Source: Oscillospiraceae bacterium (lineage in GTDB: Bacteria > Bacillota > Clostridia > Oscillospirales > Oscillospiraceae). From it: DNA of 14,737 nt. The stretch spans positions 1 through 14,737 of the forward strand of contig JAEDKB010000023.1 in NCBI GenBank assembly GCA_016296045.1, read 5' to 3'. A program made the translations under genes and the position numbers. The notes under the pieces are model-generated. The model was not told the origin of the DNA, ran no database searches, and saw nothing but the letters and a program-made list of their open reading frames with translations. This document shows, one piece after another, positions 1 to 7,492 of this stretch (position 1 is the first letter of the stretch; the number at the start of each line of letters is the position of its first letter).

Positions 1-55
1 GGAACTGTCTATTATTCATTGACTGCAAAAATCGCACATAGCAGGAGGAACATCT
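1..55 (+). other. Left-edge leader with RBS for the AlaX gene
   Basis: These bases precede the first complete gene. AGGAGG at 43-48 lies 7 bases before ATG 56 and is a near-ideal ribosome binding site. Two frames enter from the left and stop here, with TGA at 20-22 and TAG at 39-41, so the tail of an upstream operon gene may be present, but too little is visible to say which frame is coding. I see no convincing promoter. Confidence 0.5.
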
Positions 56-1207
56 ATGCCGACCGAGAAACTATATTATGTAAACCAATATCTGACCGAG
101 GCGCAAGCGGAGGTTCTGTCCTGCACACCGGCAAAGGATGGCTACGAAGTTGTATTAAATCAAACGATTTTCTACCCTACCGGCGGCGGTCAGCCCTGTG
201 ATCTCGGCACGATTCATACCGCCAATGTCCTTGATGTTTTTGAGCGCGGCGGCGAGATCATTCATCTTTGCGACGTGCCTCTCCCTGTCAATGAAACTGT
301 AAAGATCAAAATTGACTGGGATCGCCGTTTTATGCTCATGCAGCAGCATTCCGGCGAGCATCTGGTCTCCGGAATTGTCCATAGTCGTTTTGGCTATGAA
401 AACGTCGGCTTTCATATGGGCAGCGAGGTCATAACGATCGACTTCAGCGGCGAAATCTCGGCACAGGAGCTGCGCGAGATTGAAGCAACCGTGAATGAAG
501 CGATCTATCGAAATCTAAAAACGGAATTTCTTTATCCCGATGCCGAGACACTTCCTACCATTCCCTATCGCAGCAAAAAGGCACTCTCCGGCTGGGTGCG
601 GATCGTCAAATTCGGCGAAATCGATCTGTGTGCGTGCTGCGGTCTTCATGTCGCATACACCGGTGAGATCGGACTTGTCAAACTGATTTCAACCACAAAA
701 TTTCATGACGGCTCCCGTATCGAGCTGCTTTGCGGCAAACGTGCACTGCAATACCTGAATACCATTGCCGAGCAGAATCACGAAATATCCGGCATTCTGT
801 CCGCAAAACCGTTTGCAACCGCCGCAGCCGTGCGCCGTATCAGCGAGGAACTGGCAGCAGTACAGTATCGCGCCGTCAGTCTGGAAAATCGGCTCTTTGC
901 GCTGAAAGCCGAGGCTTTGGAAAATGCCGGAGATGTGATACTGTTTGAAGATGCCATGCAGCCGGATGCCGTACGCCGCCTTGCCGATGCCGTGATGCAA
1001 AAATGCGGCGGTCTGTGCGCGATTTTTTCCGGCGAGGATGGCAACTATAAATATGCGCTCGGATGCTTAAACGGCGATATACGCGAAACCGTTAAGGCGC
1101 TTAACAGCGAACTGCGCGGTCGCGGCGGCGGAAAACCCAATTTTGCACAGGGCTCCGTTGCCGCCTCAAGAAATGAAATTGAAGCCTTCTTTCAAGGCAG
1201 AATATAG
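56..1207 (+). CDS. Alanyl-tRNA editing protein (AlaX-L type, DHHA1 domain)
   Basis: This 383-residue protein resembles the editing half of alanyl-tRNA synthetase without the synthetase core. Such proteins hydrolyse Ser-tRNA(Ala), and sometimes Gly-tRNA(Ala), in the cytoplasm. The N-terminal part carries FYPTGGGQPCD (39-49), the shared editing-domain entry motif. The zinc-site motifs are present: H98-SGE-H102 (HxxxH) and C194-CGL-H198 (CxxxH). The C-terminal DHHA1 region has the glycine-rich GRGGGKPNFAQGS motif at 355-367. Length and domain order fit the long AlaX subfamily; short AlaX forms lack DHHA1. AGGAGG 7 bases upstream supports the start. A 17-base gap leads to the rlmA-like gene, so the two are probably cotranscribed. 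Specificity (Ser versus Gly) cannot be read from the sequence. Confidence 0.93.
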   Translation: MPTEKLYYVNQYLTEAQAEVLSCTPAKDGYEVVLNQTIFYPTGGGQPCDLGTIHTANVLDVFERGGEIIHLCDVPLPVNETVKIKIDWDRRFMLMQQHSGEHLVSGIVHSRFGYENVGFHMGSEVITIDFSGEISAQELREIEATVNEAIYRNLKTEFLYPDAETLPTIPYRSKKALSGWVRIVKFGEIDLCACCGLHVAYTGEIGLVKLISTTKFHDGSRIELLCGKRALQYLNTIAEQNHEISGILSAKPFATAAAVRRISEELAAVQYRAVSLENRLFALKAEALENAGDVILFEDAMQPDAVRRLADAVMQKCGGLCAIFSGEDGNYKYALGCLNGDIRETVKALNSELRGRGGGKPNFAQGSVAASRNEIEAFFQGRI

Positions 1208-1224
1208 GACAAAGGACAACTGTT

Positions 1225-2046
1225 ATGATTTATCCTCTCTGCCCTATCTGCGGTGAAGTTTTGACAATGGAAAAGCCGTCTTGGAGCTGCTGCAACCATC
1301 ATAGCTTTGATGTTGCGCGTCAAGGTTATGTAAACCTCCTGACGGTTTCGCAGAAGCACTCTCTTCATCCCGGAGATTCCTCCGTCATGGTCGCCGCCCG
1401 ACGCAGTTTTTTGAATGCCGGATACTACTCGCCGATTGTCGAAGCGCTGAACAGAGTGGTTTCACGCTTTGCTCCGAATGCCGAATCGATTTTGGATGCA
1501 GGCTGCGGCGAAGGCTACTATCTGTCTCATTTGGATGCCTCTGAGCGTTGGGGAATCGATATTTCCAAGGATGCCGTCCGCTTTGCGGCAGTCCGTGAAA
1601 AAAACGCACATTGGTTGACCGCCACAGCCGCACATCTTCCCTTTTCTGACGGCTGCTTTGACGTTGTTCTTTCCATGTTTGCGCTGACCGTGGAAAGTGA
1701 ATTTGCACGGGTTTTAAAGGAAAACGGCATCTTTGTGCAGGTTTTAGCAGGTGAACACCATCTTTCTTCGCTCAAATCCATCATTTATCCGACGCTGCTG
1801 CAAAAGGAAAAAACTCTGCATCCGCAATTAGACGGATTTACCTTGCTCCATGAGGAAGCTCTTTGTTTTGATTTTGAGCTGGAAGGTCAGGAAATGGTGC
1901 AGAACCTCCTGTATATGACGCCGCATGCCTGGCGTATTTCTCAAGAAGGCGCTCAGGCGCTGAAAAATACAACGCATTTGAAAGATCATGCGGAGGTCAT
2001 TTTCAATGTATACGGTAGACAGGCAATGGAAAATCTGTTAAAATAA
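1225..2046 (+). CDS. rlmA: 23S rRNA (guanine-N1)-methyltransferase, RlmA family
   Basis: This 273-residue protein is an S-adenosylmethionine-dependent methyltransferase matching RlmA along its length. Family members methylate N1 of G745 (RlmAI) or G748 (RlmAII) in 23S rRNA hairpin 35. The N-terminal zinc finger has C6, C9, C22/C23 and H26, followed by the family sequence ARQGYVNLL. HPGDSSVMVAARRSFLNAGYY (48-68) is also characteristic. SAM motif I is ILDAGCGEGYY at 89-99, and LPFSD comes later in the Rossmann domain. The C-terminal MTPHAWR matches the conserved RlmA motif MTPFAWR. AAAGGACA precedes ATG 1225. RlmAII enzymes can confer tylosin resistance together with other methylations, but whether this is type I or II cannot be decided here. 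It sits between the tRNA-editing gene and prfA. Confidence 0.88.
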   Translation: MIYPLCPICGEVLTMEKPSWSCCNHHSFDVARQGYVNLLTVSQKHSLHPGDSSVMVAARRSFLNAGYYSPIVEALNRVVSRFAPNAESILDAGCGEGYYLSHLDASERWGIDISKDAVRFAAVREKNAHWLTATAAHLPFSDGCFDVVLSMFALTVESEFARVLKENGIFVQVLAGEHHLSSLKSIIYPTLLQKEKTLHPQLDGFTLLHEEALCFDFELEGQEMVQNLLYMTPHAWRISQEGAQALKNTTHLKDHAEVIFNVYGRQAMENLLK

Positions 2047-2076
2047 ACCTAATATTTGATTACTGGAGTTTTTTAG

Positions 2077-3147
2077 ATGCTGGATAAGCTGAAACTGGTT
2101 GAAGAAAAATACGTTGAGTTATGCGCCCGCGCAGAACAGCCCGACTTCTATGCCGACCCCAAAAAGGCCGCGGCCTATCTGAAAGAACAGAAGGAAATCG
2201 AGCCGGTCGTCAATGCCTACCGCGCTTATCTGCGCGCAAAGCAGGACATGGCCGATGCGCTGGAAATGATGAGCGCGGAGCCTGAAATGAAGGAATTCTG
2301 TCAGGAGGAATTCTCTGCCGCTAAGAGTCGAAGCGAAGAACTGGAGCAGGAACTGAAAATCCTGCTCCTTCCCCATGATCCCAACGACAACAAAAGCGTG
2401 ATTATGGAGATTCGCGGCGGTGTCGGCGGCGAAGAAAGTGCGCTGTTTGCCCACAGTCTGTTCCGAATGTACAATCTCTATGCCGCTTCCAAGGGCTGGT
2501 CCGTGCAGCTGCTGAACTACAACGAAACGGAGCTGGGCGGCATCAAGGAAGCTGACTTTGAAATTCGCGGAAGCGGTGCCTATTCTCGTTTAAAATTTGA
2601 ATCCGGCGTACACCGCGTACAGCGCGTTCCCGAAACAGAATCCGGTGGACGCGTTCACACCTCTACCGCGACCGTTGCCGTCCTTCCCGAAATGGAGGAA
2701 GCCGACGTAAATATCCGTCCTGAGGATATTGAAATGCAGGTTTACCGTTCCTCCGGCGCAGGCGGTCAGCATATCAATAAAACCTCGTCTGCCGTCCGTC
2801 TGATTCACAAGCCGACCGGAATTGTGGTATCGTGTCAGGAGGAACGCAGTCAGTTCCAAAACCGCGAAAAATGTATGCTCATGCTCTCATCCAAGCTGTA
2901 TCAGATCGAGCAGGAGCGTATTGAGTCCGCCTATTCCGGAGAACGCCGGAGTCAGGTCGGCACAGGAATGCGAAATGAAAAAATCCGCACCTATAATTTC
3001 CCGCAAAGCCGTGTTACCGATCATCGCATCGGTTTGACGCTGTATAAGATCGACTCGATCATGAACGGTGATCTTGATGAGATCATTGATGCACTCGTCA
3101 GTGCGGATCAGGCCGAAAAACTCCGTGAAAGCGGTGAAGCAACATGA
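2077..3147 (+). CDS. prfA: Peptide chain release factor 1 (RF1)
   Basis: This 356-residue class I release factor terminates translation at UAA and UAG, and its length is normal for RF1. The codon-reading loop contains P185-E-T187, the PxT form typical of RF1 (RF2 uses SPF). The peptidyl-tRNA hydrolysis loop is GAGGQHINKT, with G229-G230-Q231. The sequence GVHRVQRVPETESGGRVHTS is the standard RF1 core. GGAG at 2065-2068 sits 8 bases before the ATG. The stop codon overlaps the next start (ATGA at 3144-3147), implying translational coupling to the Sua5 gene. In many Firmicutes prmC, whose product methylates the GGQ glutamine, lies between prfA and the Sua5 gene; it is absent at this spot. Uses UGA itself as stop, so RF2 must release it. 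Confidence 0.97.
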   Translation: MLDKLKLVEEKYVELCARAEQPDFYADPKKAAAYLKEQKEIEPVVNAYRAYLRAKQDMADALEMMSAEPEMKEFCQEEFSAAKSRSEELEQELKILLLPHDPNDNKSVIMEIRGGVGGEESALFAHSLFRMYNLYAASKGWSVQLLNYNETELGGIKEADFEIRGSGAYSRLKFESGVHRVQRVPETESGGRVHTSTATVAVLPEMEEADVNIRPEDIEMQVYRSSGAGGQHINKTSSAVRLIHKPTGIVVSCQEERSQFQNREKCMLMLSSKLYQIEQERIESAYSGERRSQVGTGMRNEKIRTYNFPQSRVTDHRIGLTLYKIDSIMNGDLDEIIDALVSADQAEKLRESGEAT

Positions 3148-4184
3148 AAACCCTGATACTCTCCGCAGCAGATCGGAATACTCCCGTTACCGCAGCAAAA
3201 ATCATTCAAGCCGGCGGACTGGTCGCTATCCCGACAGAAACCGTCTACGGGCTGGGCGCGAACGCAATGGATGCGGAAGCCGTTTCAAAAATTTTTCTCG
3301 CAAAGGGTCGTCCGCAGGACAATCCCCTGATTATTCATATCTCCTGCGCGGAAGAACTGAATCTCTACTGTCATGATATTCCCGAAGCCGCATGGCTGCT
3401 TGCGTCGCATTTTTGGCCGGGGCCGCTGACGATGGTGCTTCCTGTCCGCGACTGTATTCCGAAGCAAACGACTGCCGGTTTAAATACGGTTGCCGTCCGC
3501 TGCCCGAAATCAGAAGTTACACGGGCATTGATTCGTGAAGCCGGCGTACCGATTGCAGCGCCGTCTGCCAATCTGTCCGGCAAGCCCTCTACGACAACTG
3601 CCGAGCACGTTCTGAACGATTACGGTACAGACGGAAAGATTGACGCCATAATTGACGGCGGCCCGTGTGAGGTCGGTGTGGAATCCACCATTGTAGACCT
3701 GACAGGTAAAAAGCCGCGTCTGCTCCGTCCGGGCGGAGTAACCCCCGAAGAACTGACTGCACTTCTGGGAGAGCTGGAAGTTGATCGTGCCGTCCTCGGT
3801 CAGATTTCCAACGATGCCGTTGTCCGCGCTCCCGGAATGAAATACAAGCACTATGCTCCCAGCGCGGAGGTATACATTATCAGCGGTTCCTCCGAAGCGG
3901 CTGCCGCATACATCCGCCGCCGTTTTACAGACGGCGATGCCGTGCTGTGCTACAAGGAAGAGCTTCCTTTATATGAGGGCTGCAATCCTACCGCTTACGG
4001 TTCCATTCAAGACATCAGGACCCTTTCTTCCGGCTTATTTGCCGCGCTGCGTACACTTGACCGTCCGGAAATCAAAACGATCTACGCCCGCTGTCCGGAA
4101 GGCGGCGGTGTTGCCTATGCGGTCGGCAACCGTCTGAAAAAGGCTGCCGCTTTTCGCATTGTGAACGCGGAGGCGGAAGAATGA
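3144..4184 (+). CDS. ywlC: L-threonylcarbamoyladenylate synthase, Sua5 (YwlC) type
   Basis: This 346-residue enzyme makes threonylcarbamoyl-AMP from threonine, bicarbonate and ATP, the first step of t6A37 formation in ANN-decoding tRNAs. TsaD/B/E complete the modification elsewhere in the genome. The YrdC domain carries IPTETVYGLGANA (29-41), KGRPQDNPL (54-62), HFWPGPLT (89-96) and SANLSGKPS (141-149). The linker APGMKYKHYAPS (229-240) and about 105 further residues form the Sua5 C-terminal domain, which distinguishes it from short TsaC. It overlaps prfA by 4 bases at its start and coaE by 4 bases at its end. Its product serves the tRNA that reads asparagine AAC/AAU, among others. Confidence 0.93.
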   Translation: MKTLILSAADRNTPVTAAKIIQAGGLVAIPTETVYGLGANAMDAEAVSKIFLAKGRPQDNPLIIHISCAEELNLYCHDIPEAAWLLASHFWPGPLTMVLPVRDCIPKQTTAGLNTVAVRCPKSEVTRALIREAGVPIAAPSANLSGKPSTTTAEHVLNDYGTDGKIDAIIDGGPCEVGVESTIVDLTGKKPRLLRPGGVTPEELTALLGELEVDRAVLGQISNDAVVRAPGMKYKHYAPSAEVYIISGSSEAAAAYIRRRFTDGDAVLCYKEELPLYEGCNPTAYGSIQDIRTLSSGLFAALRTLDRPEIKTIYARCPEGGGVAYAVGNRLKKAAAFRIVNAEAEE

Positions 4185-6160
4185 AGATCATTGGAATTAC
4201 CGGATGCACCGGCAGCGGCAAAAGTACGCTCCTGAAGGCTGCCGAAGCGCTGGGCGGCCTGTGTATTGACTGTGATAAGCTGTACCACGAGCTGCTGAAA
4301 ACCGACGCTGAAATGCTTTCGGAAATTGAAGCACGTTTCCCCGGCACCGTGCAGCATGGCGAATTAAACCGCAAGGCATTGGGTAACCTTGTATTTGACG
4401 ATAAATCCGCACTGCTTGACCTAAACGCGATTACACACAAGGTTGTCTGCCGTGAGGTACGGCGAATTTTATCAAAAAGCACGGCACCGTTTGCCGCCAT
4501 TGACGCAATCGGGCTGTTTGAAAGCGGACTGTCTGATCTGTGCGATGTCACAATTGCTGTATCCGCCCCCGAAGAGCTGCGGATTGAACGTCTGATGCTC
4601 CGCGATGGGATCAGCCGTGAATATGCCGAGAAGCGGATCAAGGCGCAAAAACCAGACAGCGCGTTTCGTGCGCTTGCCGATCAGGTGCTTGAAACCTGCG
4701 GTAAGACACCAAACGAGTTCATAAATCACTGTGAACAATTTCTGAAAGGAGTTTTATTATCCATGGAAGAAAAAAAATATGAAACGATGCGTAAAGAGCT
4801 GCTCTTTGCCCCGAAAAACGGCTACGATGTGATTTCCGATGCCGATCTGGCAGCAATTGAGCCGTATTGCAAGGAATACATGCGCTTTATCAGCACCTGC
4901 AAAATCGAGCGCGAAGCCGTCGATTGGACGATTGCCGAAGCGGAAAAGCATGGCTTCCGGCCTCTGAAGCCCGGTATGGAACTGAACCCCGGAGACAAGG
5001 TCTATGGAAACGGCCATGGCAAGTCCGTCATTTTTGCGGTTGTCGGCTCGGAGCCGCTGAACAACGGTACGCACATTTGCGGCGCACATATTGATTCGCC
5101 GCGTCTTGACCTCAAGCCGAATCCTCTGTACGAGGACAGCGAAATGGCGTTCTTTAAAACGCATTATTACGGCGGCATCAAAAAATACCAGTGGACGACC
5201 ACCCCGCTTGCTCTGCACGGTGTCGTGGCAAAGAAGGACGGCAGTGTCATCAAGGTCACAGTCGGAGAGGACGAAAGCGATCCCGTTTTCTGTGTAACCG
5301 ATCTGCTCATCCACCTCGCTGCCGACCAGATGAAAAAGACGCTGGCAGAAGGTGTCACAGGAGAGAATCTGCGCGTACTTCTGGGCAGCAAGCCCTTGAA
5401 GGGTGATGAGGGTGCAGACCGCATCCGTTTTGCCGCCATGTGCCTGCTGAACGAAAAATACGGCATTACCGAGGACGATTTTCTTTCCGCCGAACTGACG
5501 ATTGTGCCTGCCGGACCGGCGCGCGATGTCGGATTCGATCGCAGCTTGATTGCTGCCTACGGTCACGATGACCGTGTCTGCGCCTATGCCTCCTTTAAGC
5601 CGATGCTGGAAATCGATACACCGAGAAAAACGGCCGTCTGCGTTCTGATCGACAAGGAAGAAATCGGTTCCGAGGGCATCAGCGGTATGCAGAGCCAGTT
5701 TTTTGAAACCTTTATGGGCGACCTTTGTGACGCAACAGGTGCCGACGTACGCAGATGCTTTGAAAACTCCTTCTGCCTCTCCGCAGATGTCTGTAATGCC
5801 TATGATCCTCTTTATCCCGAAACCTGCGATAAGAGCAACAATACACGCATCAACTACGGCACGGGCATCTTTAAATATACCGGCGCACGCGGCAAAAACT
5901 CTGCCTCCGATGCGTCCGCCGAGGTTATGGCCTATGTTCGGAAGCTCTTCTCCGAGCATGATGTAATCTGGCAGACCGGTGAGCTGGGCAAAGTCGATCA
6001 GGGCGGCGGCGGAACCATTGCCTGCTATATGGCAAACCGCAATATCGAGACTGTGGATGCCGGCGTTCCCGTATTGTCCATGCACTCTCCGATGGAGCTG
6101 GTTTCCAAGCTGGATACCTATATGACCTATAAGGGCATGAAGGTTTTCTACGAGGATTGA
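4181..6160 (+). CDS. coaE: Dephospho-CoA kinase joined in frame to M18 aminopeptidase
   Basis: One uninterrupted 659-codon frame encodes two complete enzymes. Residues 1-194 are CoaE, which phosphorylates the 3'-OH of dephospho-CoA in the last step of CoA synthesis. They include the P-loop GCTGSGKST (8-16), CIDCDKLYHELL, LNRKALGNLVFDD, the LFESG motif and a C-terminal ISREYAEKRIKAQ lid region. CoaE alone is usually about 200 residues, so this half is full length. It then runs with no stop through FLKGVLLS into M195, the natural start of a 465-residue M18 peptidase. ATGA overlap with the Sua5 gene couples its start. No linker domain lies between the halves. A one-base insertion in TTT 4739-4741 would explain the lost stop: with TT the reading is CAA TTC TGA, ending directly before AAAGGAG. 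Whether the fusion protein exists is undetermined. Confidence 0.8.
   Translation: MKIIGITGCTGSGKSTLLKAAEALGGLCIDCDKLYHELLKTDAEMLSEIEARFPGTVQHGELNRKALGNLVFDDKSALLDLNAITHKVVCREVRRILSKSTAPFAAIDAIGLFESGLSDLCDVTIAVSAPEELRIERLMLRDGISREYAEKRIKAQKPDSAFRALADQVLETCGKTPNEFINHCEQFLKGVLLSMEEKKYETMRKELLFAPKNGYDVISDADLAAIEPYCKEYMRFISTCKIEREAVDWTIAEAEKHGFRPLKPGMELNPGDKVYGNGHGKSVIFAVVGSEPLNNGTHICGAHIDSPRLDLKPNPLYEDSEMAFFKTHYYGGIKKYQWTTTPLALHGVVAKKDGSVIKVTVGEDESDPVFCVTDLLIHLAADQMKKTLAEGVTGENLRVLLGSKPLKGDEGADRIRFAAMCLLNEKYGITEDDFLSAELTIVPAGPARDVGFDRSLIAAYGHDDRVCAYASFKPMLEIDTPRKTAVCVLIDKEEIGSEGISGMQSQFFETFMGDLCDATGADVRRCFENSFCLSADVCNAYDPLYPETCDKSNNTRINYGTGIFKYTGARGKNSASDASAEVMAYVRKLFSEHDVIWQTGELGKVDQGGGGTIACYMANRNIETVDAGVPVLSMHSPMELVSKLDTYMTYKGMKVFYED
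4745..4751 (+). promoter_or_regulatory. Internal RBS for separate aminopeptidase translation
   Basis: AAAGGAG, 11 bases before ATG 4763, lies inside the joined CoaE-aminopeptidase frame, where it encodes Lys-Gly-Val. A strong Shine-Dalgarno match exactly at the domain junction is expected if two separate cistrons existed recently or if internal initiation still occurs. Spacing is slightly longer than the usual 5-9 bases. Confidence 0.7.
4763..6160 (+). CDS. M18 family aminopeptidase (internal-start product)
   Basis: This 465-residue region, read from M195 of the joined frame, is a complete M18 zinc aminopeptidase like aspartyl aminopeptidase and yeast aminopeptidase I. It removes N-terminal residues from peptides in the cytoplasm, where the family forms large tetrahedral dodecamers. 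In its own numbering, the di-zinc ligands and catalytic residues fall in GAHIDSPRLD (H109), YGHDDR (D269/D270), DKEEIGSEG (E299/E300), SADV (D342) and SMHSPME (H441). INYGTGIFKYTGARGKNSAS (364-383) and DQGGGGTIA (412-420) are family landmarks. The HxDSPRLDLKPxPLYED form and about 460-residue length fit the clostridial aminopeptidase 1 branch. The N-terminus follows the internal AAAGGAG, so a free enzyme is plausible. Exact residue preference is not predictable. Confidence 0.85.
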   Translation: MEEKKYETMRKELLFAPKNGYDVISDADLAAIEPYCKEYMRFISTCKIEREAVDWTIAEAEKHGFRPLKPGMELNPGDKVYGNGHGKSVIFAVVGSEPLNNGTHICGAHIDSPRLDLKPNPLYEDSEMAFFKTHYYGGIKKYQWTTTPLALHGVVAKKDGSVIKVTVGEDESDPVFCVTDLLIHLAADQMKKTLAEGVTGENLRVLLGSKPLKGDEGADRIRFAAMCLLNEKYGITEDDFLSAELTIVPAGPARDVGFDRSLIAAYGHDDRVCAYASFKPMLEIDTPRKTAVCVLIDKEEIGSEGISGMQSQFFETFMGDLCDATGADVRRCFENSFCLSADVCNAYDPLYPETCDKSNNTRINYGTGIFKYTGARGKNSASDASAEVMAYVRKLFSEHDVIWQTGELGKVDQGGGGTIACYMANRNIETVDAGVPVLSMHSPMELVSKLDTYMTYKGMKVFYED

Positions 6161-6369
6161 TTTATAGCGAAACCCGAAAAACTTACAGCATCAAAGGTAT
6201 GTCAGATTCTGCGCGCACTGCGCGTTCAAACAATGCGGGTGTGCGCGGCGGACGGATTCTTGATTCGGTTTTTCATGCAGAATCCGTATAAAATCGTTTC
6301 ATTTGTCACTTTTCATAGAAAATCATTTCAATCTTTTTCCTTTTTTAGCTGTAAATTTTCATTTTTTTC
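6161..6369 (+). other. Intergenic region with competing inverted repeats
   Basis: I see no gene here. Three pairings stand out. GATTCTGC 6205-6212 pairs perfectly with GCAGAATC 6277-6284. GCGCAC 6213-6218 pairs with GTGCGC 6241-6246, stacking directly on the first. ACGGATTCT 6252-6260 pairs perfectly with AGAATCCGT 6279-6287. The first and third share the same 3' arm, so they exclude each other. No clear T-run follows any of them, so none is a standard terminator. Downstream, AAAATC[G/A]TTTCA occurs twice (6290-6301 and 6319-6330), and an AT-rich tract at about 6330-6369 abuts the asnA promoter as a possible UP element. Confidence 0.5.
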
Positions 6370-6398
6370 TTGTAATGCAACATAAAATCGAGTATAAT
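6370..6398 (+). promoter_or_regulatory. Sigma-A promoter of asnA-asnS
   Basis: TTGTAA at 6370-6375 (4 of 6 to consensus) and TATAAT at 6393-6398 (6 of 6) are separated by 17 bases. The upstream side is T/A-rich. The predicted transcript begins roughly 55 bases before ATG 6460, leaving no room for a T-box leader. AAAGGAG at 6445-6451 then gives an 8-base spacing to the asnA start. Confidence 0.8.
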
Positions 6399-6459
6399 AT
6401 ATCGCAAATCTATTTGGAAATCTCCCGATAGATATTAAAATAAGAAAGGAGACGTCAAA

Positions 6460-7476
6460 ATGAAAAAATGTTTGATTCCCGAAAGCTACAAAAACCCGCT
6501 TACCGTGTATGAAACACAGTGTGCAATCGAGTTCATTAAGCACAATTTCCAAAAAAATCTGTGCCACGCACTCGATCTGATGCGTGTGTCCGCCCCGTTG
6601 TTTGTTGAGGAGGCATCCGGACTGAATGATAATCTGAATGGCTATGAGCGTCCGGTTTCATTTGACGTTCCTGATGTGAAAGCGGAAGCACAGGTCGTAC
6701 ATTCTCTTGCAAAATGGAAGCGTTACGCGCTTTCCCGCTACGGTTTCCGTCCCGGCAAGGGTTTGGTCACCGATATGAACGCCATTCGCCGTGACGAAGT
6801 GGTAGACAATCTGCACTCCGTTTATGTCGATCAGTGGGACTGGGAAAAAGTTCTCACGGAGGAAATGCGTACCGAGGCTTACCTGAAAGATACCGTACAG
6901 CGTATTGTAAACGCGATCTATGTCACCGGAGAAACCCTGAAGATTGAGTATCCGCAGATTACGACAAATATTCCCCGTGATGTGATTTTCATCACGACGC
7001 AGGAATTGGAGGATATGTTCCCCGATCTGGAGGATCCTCACGACAGGGAGGATGCTTTCCACCGTCAGCACAAGGATAAGGCTGTTTTCCTGATGCAGAT
7101 CGGCGGCAAGCTCCGTTCCGGCAAGCCGCATGACGGTCGCGCTCCGGACTATGACGACTGGGCTCTGAACGGAGATATTCTGTTCTGGAACGATGTTCTT
7201 GGCCGCTCCTTTGAGGTTTCGTCCATGGGCATCCGCGTCAGCCCCGAATCGCTTGACCGTCAGTTGACGCTTGCCGGCTGCGATGATCGCCGCAAGCTTC
7301 CCTTCCACAAGGCATTGCTCGGCGGCGAGCTGCCGCTGACCATTGGCGGCGGTATCGGTCAATCCCGTCTTTGTATGCTGCTTCTGGGCTGCTGCCATAT
7401 CGGTGAAGTTCAGTCCAGCATCTGGGATCAAGAAACGGTAGCTGCCTGCAAAGCAGCAGGTGTCATGCTGCTGTAA
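6460..7476 (+). CDS. asnA: Aspartate--ammonia ligase (asparagine synthetase A)
   Basis: This 338-residue cytoplasmic enzyme converts aspartate, ammonia and ATP to asparagine, AMP and pyrophosphate. It is the ammonia-using type, structurally related to class II aminoacyl-tRNA synthetases rather than to glutamine-dependent AsnB. Segments matching E. coli AsnA (330 residues) include [13 protein letters not shown] (79-91), [14 protein letters not shown] (118-131), [26 protein letters not shown] (227-244), [10 protein letters not shown] (251-260) and the C-terminal [16 protein letters not shown] (294-309). The start is fixed by AAAGGAG 8 bases upstream and a consensus -10 promoter. asnS follows after 16 bases, so the product feeds directly into tRNA charging encoded by the same transcript. 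Confidence 0.96.
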   Translation: MKKCLIPESYKNPLTVYETQCAIEFIKHNFQKNLCHALDLMRVSAPLFVEEASGLNDNLNGYERPVSFDVPDVKAEAQVVHSLAKWKRYALSRYGFRPGKGLVTDMNAIRRDEVVDNLHSVYVDQWDWEKVLTEEMRTEAYLKDTVQRIVNAIYVTGETLKIEYPQITTNIPRDVIFITTQELEDMFPDLEDPHDREDAFHRQHKDKAVFLMQIGGKLRSGKPHDGRAPDYDDWALNGDILFWNDVLGRSFEVSSMGIRVSPESLDRQLTLAGCDDRRKLPFHKALLGGELPLTIGGGIGQSRLCMLLLGCCHIGEVQSSIWDQETVAACKAAGVMLL

Positions 7477-7492
7477 TAGAAAGAGGAAATTT

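Noticed and set aside
20..48. TTGACT at 19-24 as a promoter -35 for the AlaX gene
   Set aside because: No -10 hexamer can be found at a suitable distance before the RBS at 43-48.
4757..6085. Open 442-codon frame on the - strand opposite the M18 peptidase
   Set aside because: The + strand frame has all M18 catalytic motifs. The reverse product resembles no family I know and has no placed RBS or promoter; it follows from codon bias of the real gene.
6222..6250. T-box-like GCGGGTGTGCGCGG before asnA
   Set aside because: It departs from the AGGGTGGNACCGCG core, has too little sequence before it for a Stem I, and lies upstream of the asnA promoter and so outside its transcript.
6658..7431. Open 257-codon frame on the - strand opposite asnA
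   Set aside because: It lies entirely within a well-conserved asnA gene and shows no family motif, so it is a compositional shadow.
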